This document shows, in pieces, positions 27,279 to 34,795 of a stretch of 64,000 nucleotides of DNA (within the stretch, counting starts at the first letter, position 1; every line of letters begins with the position of its first letter). Under the pieces are notes generated by a model that worked only from the letters and a program-made list of their open reading frames with translations, searched no databases and was not told the DNA's origin. Origin of the DNA: JBFMCC01 sp037445635. GTDB taxonomy: Bacteria; Chloroflexota; Anaerolineae; Anaerolineales; Villigracilaceae. Where the stretch lies: NCBI GenBank assembly GCA_037445635.1, contig JBBIKC010000001.1, forward strand, positions 62,001-126,000, read 5' to 3'. A program made the translations under genes and the position numbers.

Positions 27279-29132
27279 ATGACTGACGAACTCATCGAAC
27301 TCGAAGAGGAAGAATATACCAGCCAGTTGACCGCGCCGGTCTTCAAGCGCATCGTTGCTTTGATGGCCCCCCACTGGAAGTGGGTGCTTGGTTTCCTGGT
27401 GACCATCCTGTTCACGTCGGTGCTGGACGCGTATTTCACCTACCTGAACAAACAGATCGTGGACGCCGGCATCGCCGCCGGCGACCGTGCCGTGGTCACG
27501 CGGCTGGCCGTCTGGTATGCGAGTTTCATCATCCTGCAGGCCGGCCTGGTGTTCTCGTTCATCTACCTGGCCGGGGTGCTCGGCGAGCGCATCCAGTACG
27601 ACCTGCGCCGCATGTTGTTCAATCACCTGCAGCACTTGTCGCTCTCGTTCTACAGCCAGAACGCGGTGGGACGCCTGATGGCGCGCGTCACCTCGGACAC
27701 GGGCCGCGTGGCGGACCTGCTGACCTGGGGTCTGCTCGACACGACCTGGGCTGTGATGAACATCATCACCTCCACCACCTTCATGATGATCATCAACTGG
27801 AAACTTGGCTTGATCGTGCTCACCATCATCCCGGTGTTGATTATCATCGCCGTGCAGTTCCGCAAGAAGATCCTGGTGGAGTTCCGCGCCTCGCGCCGCG
27901 CCAACTCGAAGATCACCGGCGCGTACAACGAGAACATCCAGGGCGTGCGCGTGGTCAAAGCGCTGGGACGCGAGGCCGAAAACCTGAAAGAGTTCCAGGT
28001 GTTGACCGGCGCGATGTACCGTGCCTCCTACCGCGCCGCCTGGCTCTCGGCGCTGTTCCTGCCCACGGTGCAGATCATCGCGGCCGTTGCGCTGGGCTTT
28101 ATCGTCGGTTACGGCGGGATTCAAATCCAGATCGGCTTGATGACCATCGGCGGCATCCAGGCCTTCGTCTCGTACCTGACCTTCATGATGTGGCCGGTGC
28201 AAGACCTGGCGCGCGTCTACGCCGAGATGCAGCATTCCATCGCGTCGGCCGAGCGAATCTTCAAGGTGGTGGACACCGCCCCCGAGGTCCAGAACCGGCC
28301 GGGCGCGGTCGAGGCGCAGACCTTGATGGGCGAGATCGAATTCGACCGCGTCGAGTTCTACTACGAAGACCGCAAGCGCGTCCTCTCGGATTTCAGCCTG
28401 CGCGTCCGCCCCGGCGAGACCATTGCCCTGGTCGGCCCGACCGGCGGCGGGAAGTCCACCATCGTCAATTTACTGTGCCGTTTCTTCGAGCCGCGCGAGG
28501 GCGTCATCCGCATCAATGGTCGCGACTACACCGAGTACACCCTGCAGAGCATCCACTCGCGCATCGGTGTGGTGTTGCAGACGCCGCACCTGTTCAGCGG
28601 GACGGTGAAGGAGAACATCCGCTACGGACGGCTGAACGCGACCGACGAAGACATCATCGAGGCGGCCAGGATCGCCGGCGCGCACGACTTCATCGTGATG
28701 CTGCCGAAGGGCTACGACGAAGAGGTCGGCGAGGGCGGCGTCCTGCTCTCGGTGGGACAGAAGCAGTTGATCAGCCTGGCCCGCGCCGTGCTGGCCAAGC
28801 CCGAACTGTTCATCATGGACGAGGCCACCTCGTCCGTGGACACGTTGACCGAGGCGCTGATTCAACGCGGCATGGAAAACCTGATGAAGGGACGCACGTC
28901 CTTCGTCATTGCCCACCGCCTGAGTACGATTCGCAGGGCAGATAGAATCCTGGTCATCGAGGACGGCCGCATCAAAGAGCAAGGCACGCACGCCGAGTTG
29001 TTGAAACTGCGCGGGCACTACTACCGCCTGTACACGCAGCAGTTCCGCCACCAGTTGGAGACTCAATATGGATTAGCGGAGGCCGTGGGTGCAAAAGAAG
29101 TTATCGAAGAGGAGGCGGTTGCGGCGGATTAA
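27279..29132 (+). CDS. ABC exporter subunit, catalytic half (TMD-NBD)
   Basis: A 617-residue half-transporter, partner of the preceding gene. Six membrane helices (about 25-320) and an ATPase domain (about 350-590). Walker A is GPTGGGKS (386-393), Walker B ends FIMDE with catalytic E515, while the signature is LSVGQ (490-494) instead of LSGGQ. In a head-to-tail dimer this gives one complete site (this Walker A/B with the partner LSGGQ) and one degenerate site (partner D522 with this LSVGQ), the textbook asymmetric design. AGGAG lies 6 nt before the ATG. The last 30 residues are an acidic tail. Confidence 0.93.
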   Translation: MTDELIELEEEEYTSQLTAPVFKRIVALMAPHWKWVLGFLVTILFTSVLDAYFTYLNKQIVDAGIAAGDRAVVTRLAVWYASFIILQAGLVFSFIYLAGVLGERIQYDLRRMLFNHLQHLSLSFYSQNAVGRLMARVTSDTGRVADLLTWGLLDTTWAVMNIITSTTFMMIINWKLGLIVLTIIPVLIIIAVQFRKKILVEFRASRRANSKITGAYNENIQGVRVVKALGREAENLKEFQVLTGAMYRASYRAAWLSALFLPTVQIIAAVALGFIVGYGGIQIQIGLMTIGGIQAFVSYLTFMMWPVQDLARVYAEMQHSIASAERIFKVVDTAPEVQNRPGAVEAQTLMGEIEFDRVEFYYEDRKRVLSDFSLRVRPGETIALVGPTGGGKSTIVNLLCRFFEPREGVIRINGRDYTEYTLQSIHSRIGVVLQTPHLFSGTVKENIRYGRLNATDEDIIEAARIAGAHDFIVMLPKGYDEEVGEGGVLLSVGQKQLISLARAVLAKPELFIMDEATSSVDTLTEALIQRGMENLMKGRTSFVIAHRLSTIRRADRILVIEDGRIKEQGTHAELLKLRGHYYRLYTQQFRHQLETQYGLAEAVGAKEVIEEEAVAAD

Positions 29133-29137
29133 CTAGC

Positions 29138-29193
29138 AGGGGCACAGCGAGTCTTTCAATCATTATGATGAACGATGGGTTTGCTGTGCCCCT
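29138..29193 (+). repeat. Inverted repeat between the exporter operon and the GNAT gene
   Basis: AGGGGCACAGC (29138-29148) and GCTGTGCCCCT (29183-29193) are perfect 11-bp complements with a 34-nt loop, and no U-tract. Confidence 0.6.
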
Positions 29194-29203
29194 AAGTGAA
29201 ATC

Positions 29204-29986
29204 ATGAATAAAGCCGAACTGCTTATCTTATACGACAAAGACCTGCGGGAGCAGATCGAGTATCCCGAAGCGCGGAAAGAAGTCACCGCGGAGGTGGTGC
29301 GATTTATTCGCAAGCCGCCCGCGATGAATTTTGTTTCGGTGACCTTTGCAAAGGAGTCGGACTTCGATTCCGTCATCGAGCGCGAACTGGATTATTTCGT
29401 TCCTATGGGTCAGCCCTTCACATGGAAGGTCTGCGACCATGACCCGTATCCGAGCCTTAAAGAGAAACTCGTTGTACATGGCTTTGTTCGTGACGAGGAC
29501 GCGGGCGATGTGCTGGTGATGGATGTCGAGGACGCTTCGCCTCACCTGTTCGCCCCGGTGACGGCGGACATTCGTCATATTTCCAAGCCCGAAGGGCTCA
29601 AAGACATCATCTACGTGCTGGATAAAGTCTACGGCAACGACAACGCCTGGGTCAACGACCGGCTGGGCGGGCATCTCAAGATCCCCGGCTATCTGAGCAT
29701 CTACGTCGCTTATGTTGAAGACCAGCCCGCGTCCATTGCGTGGACGTATTTCCCGAAGGGTCATTTTGCCACGCTTTTTGCAGGTTCCACGTTATCCGAA
29801 TTCAGGAAGCGCGGACTCTACACCAGCCTGTTATCCATGAGACTGAAAGAAATCCGCGAGCGCGGCTATCGCTATGCCTTGGTCGAGGCGGGCGCGATGA
29901 GCAGACCGATTGTGGAAAAACACGGATTTCAGTATCTGACGACGTCCTGGGATTATGAATGGAAAGGAAGCGAAAAGGGAAATTAA
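29204..29986 (+). CDS. GNAT-fold acetyltransferase
   Basis: A 260-residue cytosolic protein. The N-terminal half (about 1-125) is a non-catalytic GNAT-like domain seen in many Anaerolineae and Bacillus two-domain enzymes; the C-terminal half has the acetyl-CoA motif with FRKRGLYTSLL (R/Q-x-x-G-x) and the later ALVEAGAMSRPIVEKHGF. Acceptor unknown. I prefer ATG 29204 (MNKAELL) because an ATG at 29165 lies inside the loop of the inverted repeat; neither has a good ribosome site. It may be read from the exporter operon, with which it is co-oriented. A hairpin follows the stop. Confidence 0.8.
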   Translation: MNKAELLILYDKDLREQIEYPEARKEVTAEVVRFIRKPPAMNFVSVTFAKESDFDSVIERELDYFVPMGQPFTWKVCDHDPYPSLKEKLVVHGFVRDEDAGDVLVMDVEDASPHLFAPVTADIRHISKPEGLKDIIYVLDKVYGNDNAWVNDRLGGHLKIPGYLSIYVAYVEDQPASIAWTYFPKGHFATLFAGSTLSEFRKRGLYTSLLSMRLKEIRERGYRYALVEAGAMSRPIVEKHGFQYLTTSWDYEWKGSEKGN

Positions 29987-29990
29987 CCCA

Positions 29991-30021
29991 AATGGGGCGG
30001 ACCTTCTAAGTCCGCCCCATT
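29991..30021 (+). terminator. Hairpin after the GNAT gene
   Basis: AATGGGGCGGAC and GTCCGCCCCATT form a 12-bp stem with a 7-nt loop, followed by GCTTAATTG. The T-tract is weak. Confidence 0.55.
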
Positions 30022-30045
30022 GCTTAATTGACTATAATCCCTGTC

Positions 30046-31659
30046 ATGCCTGACCCTGTCAATCTTCTCATCCATAACGCCCGCGTCTTCACCGCGGACC
30101 CAGACCAACCGCGGGCTGAGGCAGTGGCCCTTCGAGACAATCGCATCGTCTTCGTTGGAAGCGATGCGGAGGCTAAATCATTTCGCGGACCCAATACCCG
30201 CGTGATCGACGCGCGCCAACGGACAGTCCTGCCCGGGTTCATTGACAGTCACTTCCACCTGCTGGCTGGCGTGGTCGAGTTGAGCGCGGCGCAGTTGCAG
30301 GAAGTCCGTTCTTTGGAGCAATTGACTGAAGCCTTGCGCGCTTACGCGGCCGCTTATCAAGATTCGGAATGGATCAAAGGCAACGGCCTGGTGTATGGAA
30401 TCCTGCCAGACGGTCAGCCGCTGACCCGCCATCACCTCGACGCCATCATTGCAGATCGTCCGCTGGCAGTCGAATCATATGATGGCCACACGACGTGGGT
30501 CAACACCGAGGCCTTGCGCCGCGCAGGCCTTCTGCACGGAAAATCCATCGGCGGGTTCGGCGAAATCGTCATGGACGCAGAAGGCTTTGCCACAGGCGAA
30601 CTGCGCGAATGGACTGCGTCCGGGCCGGTTCACGACCTCATTCCTGTACCAGCGAAGAGCGAAAAGCGCGCTTTGCTCATCAAGGCGATGCGGATGGCCG
30701 CGTCGTACGGCCTGACCAGCGTCCACAACATGGACGGCGGCCTTGAGCAATTCGAGTTCTACGCTTGGCTCGAACGCGAGGGCGAGATGCTCCTGCGCGT
30801 CTATGTGCCGCTTTCGATGAAACCCGAAAGCACGACCGCCGCGTTGCAGGAGGCGCTGACCATGCGTGCCCAATCCACGCGCATGGTGCGCGGCGGGCTG
30901 GTCAAATTTTTCATGGACGGTGTGATCGAAGCCTACACAGGCCTGCTGCTCGATGACTACGAGGAACGCCCCGGCTGGCGCGGCATGGCCAACTTCGAGC
31001 CCGAGCATTTCACCGACCTGGCTGTGGAGGCCGACCGCCTCGGACTGCAGATCGCCGTCCATTGCACGGGCGACGGCGCGGTGCGCCGCGTGCTGGATAC
31101 TTACGAACTGGTGCGCGGACGAAACGGCAAACGCGGCAGCCGTCACCGCATCGAGCACATCGAACTGGTGGACGATTCGGACCTGCCGCGCTTCGCGAGC
31201 CTGGGTGTGGTCGCGTCCATGCAACCGCTTCATGCCTCGTGTCAGGCTTGGGACCCCTGGCCGGCGCGCGTCGGCCCGGAGCGCTGGAGGCGTTCCTTCG
31301 CCTGGTCCAGCCTGCGGGACGCGGGGGCGCGTCTCGCCTTCGGCTCGGACTGGTCGGTCGTCTCGATGAATCCGTTGACAGGCATCCACGCCGCGCTGAC
31401 GCGTCGTCCCTGGCAGGATGGCGACCCAAATCAACGCCAGACGCTCGAACAGGCCCTGCTGGGGTACACGCGCGACGCGGCTTATGCCGAATTCATGGAA
31501 CACGAAAAGGGAATGTTGAAGGTCGGTTATCTTGCAGATGTGGTGATGTTGTCAGAAGACATCTTCGATGTGCCCGCGGACGAATTACTGCGCGTCCACC
31601 CTCTTCTTACAATTTGCGATGGGCGCATCACTTTCGAGAAAGCACCCTTTTCACTTTGA
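30046..31659 (+). CDS. YtcJ-like metal-dependent amidohydrolase
   Basis: A 537-residue amidohydrolase of the YtcJ/amidohydrolase-3 group. The metal-site entry motif PGFIDSHFH lies at about residues 61-69. Further ligand-type patches are IAVHCTGDGA, SRHRIEHIEL and FGSDWSV, in the usual order. These enzymes hydrolyse amides or N-formyl compounds; the substrate is not evident. The start is ATG 30046. A TATAAT at 30033-30038 ends 7 nt before it, so the message is probably leaderless; a TTG at 30028 in frame would overlap the -10 box. Its end overlaps the convergent membrane gene by 32 bp. Confidence 0.88.
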   Translation: MPDPVNLLIHNARVFTADPDQPRAEAVALRDNRIVFVGSDAEAKSFRGPNTRVIDARQRTVLPGFIDSHFHLLAGVVELSAAQLQEVRSLEQLTEALRAYAAAYQDSEWIKGNGLVYGILPDGQPLTRHHLDAIIADRPLAVESYDGHTTWVNTEALRRAGLLHGKSIGGFGEIVMDAEGFATGELREWTASGPVHDLIPVPAKSEKRALLIKAMRMAASYGLTSVHNMDGGLEQFEFYAWLEREGEMLLRVYVPLSMKPESTTAALQEALTMRAQSTRMVRGGLVKFFMDGVIEAYTGLLLDDYEERPGWRGMANFEPEHFTDLAVEADRLGLQIAVHCTGDGAVRRVLDTYELVRGRNGKRGSRHRIEHIELVDDSDLPRFASLGVVASMQPLHASCQAWDPWPARVGPERWRRSFAWSSLRDAGARLAFGSDWSVVSMNPLTGIHAALTRRPWQDGDPNQRQTLEQALLGYTRDAAYAEFMEHEKGMLKVGYLADVVMLSEDIFDVPADELLRVHPLLTICDGRITFEKAPFSL

Positions 31660-32452
31660 ACCATCCCAAAACTCCCACCGCCAGCAGACTCAAAAGATAC
31701 AGCATGTAATTCACTTCGCCCGGAGCGCTCCATTTCATCTCACCCGGGGCGCGCCGGACGGCGATCAGCCCTGCCAGCCCGAACAGAACATAACTCTGCA
31801 AGGCAATGCCAATACGCGGCCAGTCATTTTCCCACGCGGCTTGAAGACCGATAATCCCGAATGCGAACAGCCACGCGGCGAGGGCGCGCGCCGTGAGCGG
31901 AGTCAATGCCCAGGGCCAGAGTGGAATAATCCATTGGGGTGTGAAGAATAGCGCCGCGGCATGGAAGGTGGCGAACAGTCCCTGCAAAACAAGTAGAACG
32001 CGAAACGAGGTTGGAAGTACCTGCGCCCGCGCAGGATCGGGGCCAGAATATCGCGACTGCAGGATGAACCCCGCAATGAAGAAAGGCGGCTCGAACGCGT
32101 AGACGAACAGCCACGCCCAGGCTGCAATCAGGGTGACGGGATTATCGCTGGCGAAATGGAATTTATCGAAATGCAGGAGGGTCGCGGCCAGTGAAACTGT
32201 TGTGAAAACAATCAGCGCCGGGACGGCGGCGCGCGCGGCGACCCAGGTCTTCTGACGCGCGCTCAGGATGCCCACAACCATTGTCGCCCAGTAGAACGCG
32301 CCGAGGGTGACGGCCGTCAGGCTGGATTGAATCGTCCAGGCAAAGTTCACATCCGTGCTTTTATACAGGACAAATAATTGAATACCTGCGATAAACGACA
32401 GGAAACTGCCCGCGTAGAACATCAACCTCAGCAAGGAATGGGGCTCTTTCAT
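31628..32452 (-). CDS. Polytopic membrane protein of unknown function (seven to eight helices)
   Basis: A 274-residue integral membrane protein with seven or eight hydrophobic segments and few polar loops. I do not recognise a family. A helix with FAFGIIGLQAAW and a short loop FEPPFF are the most distinctive features. The ATG overlaps the stop of the candidate selenoprotein gene (ATGA at 32449-32452), which implies translational coupling. Its overall layout resembles the membrane protein at 33433-34236 on the other side of the selenoprotein, so the two may be distant paralogues (by eye only). Its end overlaps the convergent amidohydrolase gene. Confidence 0.75.
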   Translation of the reverse strand: MKEPHSLLRLMFYAGSFLSFIAGIQLFVLYKSTDVNFAWTIQSSLTAVTLGAFYWATMVVGILSARQKTWVAARAAVPALIVFTTVSLAATLLHFDKFHFASDNPVTLIAAWAWLFVYAFEPPFFIAGFILQSRYSGPDPARAQVLPTSFRVLLVLQGLFATFHAAALFFTPQWIIPLWPWALTPLTARALAAWLFAFGIIGLQAAWENDWPRIGIALQSYVLFGLAGLIAVRRAPGEMKWSAPGEVNYMLYLLSLLAVGVLGWFKVKRVLSRK

Positions 32453-33303
32453 TTCGTTTTCCTCTTGTTGCGTTTGCTCTTCGCCTTTTCCCAGCGCGCC
32501 AGCGTGGCGGGACTGACGCCGAAGGTCTCTTTGATCTTTTCGGGCTTATACCGTTCGTAGTGCTCGAGGATTTGTAATTTCTGCGCTTCGGAATAGCGGT
32601 TCTTCGGTTTCAACACGCCGCCCTTATCGCAGGCGGGACAGTAATATTCCTCCCGCCCATCCTCGGTGCGGATTTTCTTGATGATGTGCGTGCCGAAACA
32701 CAGTGGACAAACCTCTTCCTGCGCAAAAGGCCGTCCCTTTTGCAAAGCCTTACGCACCTGCGGCTCGAGGTCGAGGTATTTCATGTCGCTCTCGGTGCCC
32801 ATCGCGTCCTGGACCTTGCTCCAGAAGTTGCGCGCCGCGGCGGCGAGGGCGACGTCCAGGATCTCCTCATCGGTCAGGCCGTGCTCACGCAGTTTCTGCA
32901 CATCCTCTTTCCGAATGGCGTGCGCGTGCAGGGTAAGTTTCTCGGCAAACTCCATGATGGCTACTTCCTGCTCGGTGAGACCCGCGTTGTGATAGTCGCT
33001 GGCGACCGCGGCCAGTTGGTCCGCATCGAAGATCTGTTTGCGGAGCACCGCTCCGTGGGCGAGCAGTCAGTAGGTGCAATGCAGCGCGGAGGCGGCCGCG
33101 AGAGTGACCAGTTCGTAGCGGCGCAGGCGCATCCTGGAGCGAATCGTCTTGATGAGATGCTCCCACGCGTTGAACGCCTCGGGCCGCAGGCTCAGCGTGC
33201 GCGTCCCGCTGGCAACATAACCCAGGGTTTTGATTTCGTCGTCGTAGATTTCTTTCAACGACCCCGTCGCTTCTTCGGGTGGAATGGTACGAATAAAAGC
33301 CAT
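32449..33303 (-). CDS. Candidate selenoprotein: AhpD/CMD-like peroxidase domain + zinc ribbon + helix-turn-helix
   Basis: I read one gene of 285 codons through an in-frame TGA at 33067-33069. Residues 1-140 match the peroxidase-related carboxymuconolactone-decarboxylase/AhpD family. The redox motif is HCTY-[TGA]-LLAHG, that is C76 and codon 79, where the family has CxxCxxxH and where the second Cys is the attacking one in AhpD. A GGU-loop hairpin follows the TGA at 17 nt, as in bacterial SECIS elements, so selenocysteine insertion is likely. After the domain come CPLC and CPAC (a zinc ribbon, about 190-215) and an HTH segment ending GVSPATLARWEKA. The start at 33303 has GAGGAG 6 nt upstream. 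Alternatives are a nonsense mutation or sequencing error (TGC to TGA). The next gene overlaps its stop (ATGA). Confidence 0.75.
33041..33069 (-). promoter_or_regulatory. Candidate bacterial SECIS element after the in-frame TGA
   Basis: On the minus strand, 17 nt separate TGA (33069-33067) from a GGU loop that is closed by a 6-bp stem, CGGAGC-GGT-GCTCCG (33055-33041). In E. coli fdhF the spacing is 18 nt and the loop also carries GGU. The same bases encode the conserved LLAHGAVLR segment. Confidence 0.7.
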
Positions 33304-33383
33304 CTCGATCTCCTCGGTTCACCGGCATGGAGTTCATGCAATAAAACCCCTGTCGGCTTACAAAGTGTCTCGCAAAACGAATT

Positions 33384-33407
33384 CGGGGCTGTCGAGTGAC
33401 AGCCCCG
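33384..33407 (-). terminator. Hairpin between the 33433 membrane gene and the selenoprotein gene
   Basis: CGGGGCTGTC and GACAGCCCCG form a 10-bp stem with a 4-nt loop; on the minus strand AATTCGTTTT follows. It probably ends the upstream membrane gene. Confidence 0.6.
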
Positions 33408-33432
33408 GAGATATCAAAAACGCGCCGCGTAT

Positions 33433-34236
33433 CTACAGCATCTTTCTATATATGACGAACACAACCAACAGCGGAACGCCGACGATCAGATACGCGCCGA
33501 AATACAGCAGTCCGCCCGGCTGGGCCGCGAAATCGAACAGGCGGATGTACACGAACGCCGCGAACGTAATGGCGAGGATGAATCCATAGGCCGAAACGGC
33601 ATGGTTGAGCAACACGCGCTGACTGCGTTCCCAGATCAGCGGGACGGCGGCCAGCGCGAGACAGGTGTAGAAATATCCGAAACTGCGCAGCGTGAACAGC
33701 GACATGACCTCCGGGAAGATCTCCCCGTGCGTGGCGGGCCAGTCGAGTTGTGCGACGACGCCGTAAAGTCCCAGATAGCCGACGAGCAGGACGAAGACGA
33801 TGACAGCGCCCGTCTGCCACCAGGTCACGCGCTCCGCGTAGGGCCCGCGAGTCGGCCGAATCCTGAACCAGTCCACGAGACCGACGAGGGCGGTCAGCGC
33901 GTTGACGCCCAGGGTTACAAGGTATAACCAGGCAATTGGGTGCGCCAGTTGAATCTTCTCGCGGAAGGAGATGAGCACCCAGCTTTCGAGAATGCCGAAG
34001 AGCCACAGGTAGATGAGCGCGGTATAAACGCGGCGCCATTCCCAGCGGCGGGCGCTGATCCATGCCAGCCAGGCGTTGCCAAGACACCAGCCGCCGATGG
34101 TCATGGTCATGAAGGCGGTGACTTTCCAGGCAAAGACGGGGGCCATCTGCTCGGGCAGAACGAAAAGGATTGCCCCCAGAATAGCGTAGAGAAGAGCATT
34201 CAAATACGTGAGCCAACGCGAAAGGTTTGACAACAT
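33433..34236 (-). CDS. Polytopic membrane protein of unknown function
   Basis: A 267-residue integral membrane protein with about eight hydrophobic segments. I do not recognise a family. Distinctive parts are FAWKVTAFMTMTIGGWCLGNAW near the N-terminus as helix 2 and 3, and a middle loop rich in Arg/Pro (IRPTRGPY). The start is ATG 34236, with AAGAGGA 3-4 nt upstream; an ATG at 34251 lies above that site. It is upstream of the selenoprotein gene on the same strand but separated from it by a terminator-like hairpin. Confidence 0.72.
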   Translation of the reverse strand: MLSNLSRWLTYLNALLYAILGAILFVLPEQMAPVFAWKVTAFMTMTIGGWCLGNAWLAWISARRWEWRRVYTALIYLWLFGILESWVLISFREKIQLAHPIAWLYLVTLGVNALTALVGLVDWFRIRPTRGPYAERVTWWQTGAVIVFVLLVGYLGLYGVVAQLDWPATHGEIFPEVMSLFTLRSFGYFYTCLALAAVPLIWERSQRVLLNHAVSAYGFILAITFAAFVYIRLFDFAAQPGGLLYFGAYLIVGVPLLVVFVIYRKML

Positions 34237-34344
34237 GGTTCCTCTTTTCACGGATAAATATCAACTTGTAAACACGCGGGATTTCATTTTCGTTTAGGTA
34301 TACACCCGCGCCGCCGAAAAGTTATGCGGACGGCCGGGCGGAGG

Positions 34345-34749
34345 TCAGCCCTTTTTCTTCCTGCCGCGCATGTGTTCCAGCTCGAGCCTTTGTTTTTCGA
34401 GTTCGGTTTCCAAGCGCTGACGTTCCAACTCCGCCAGTTTCGCCTCGCGCTTTTCCTTGCGCCACCCCAAGATGAGCGTGGACAGGAATCCGATGAACGA
34501 GGTAATCGCCGTCGCGAGCGAGGAGACCAGCGCAATGGTCGCGGCAAGAGCCGCGGTGTCGTAATTCGATGAAGGCGGGATGGACGGCCCCGGACCGCCG
34601 TTCAGTGATGAATTGATCGAGGAAAAAACATTCCCGATGAACGGTCCAGACACCAAGAGAACCACGAAGAGCAAAACAAAGAACCCGAAAGAGATGACCG
34701 CAATCGTGCCGAACAATTTGCGTGCGCGGGCGTAGGTGGGCGTTTTCAT
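34345..34749 (-). CDS. Small membrane protein with C-terminal coiled coil
   Basis: A 134-residue protein with two membrane helices (about 14-35 and 72-94), a Gly/Pro/Ser-rich outer loop between them, and a cytoplasmic C-terminal helix of about 35 residues made of Lys/Glu/Arg/Leu heptads (EKREAKLAELERQRLETE) that should form a coiled coil. AGGAGG lies 5 nt before the ATG, so translation is well supported. Function unknown; the design suits a scaffold or oligomer. Confidence 0.75.
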   Translation of the reverse strand: MKTPTYARARKLFGTIAVISFGFFVLLFVVLLVSGPFIGNVFSSINSSLNGGPGPSIPPSSNYDTAALAATIALVSSLATAITSFIGFLSTLILGWRKEKREAKLAELERQRLETELEKQRLELEHMRGRKKKG

Positions 34750-34795
34750 CAGTGCCTCCTGATCGTCAGCATAATTATAGGGCTATTTGATGATT

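Noticed and set aside
27268..28235. Minus-strand frames opposite the second ABC subunit
   Set aside because: Shadow frames of a gene with complete motifs.
33067..33303. Reading the 5' part of the peroxidase gene as a separate 78-residue protein
   Set aside because: The domain is cut at its catalytic motif, the frame continues with family sequence, and the downstream part lacks a start signal. Selenocysteine readthrough explains it better.
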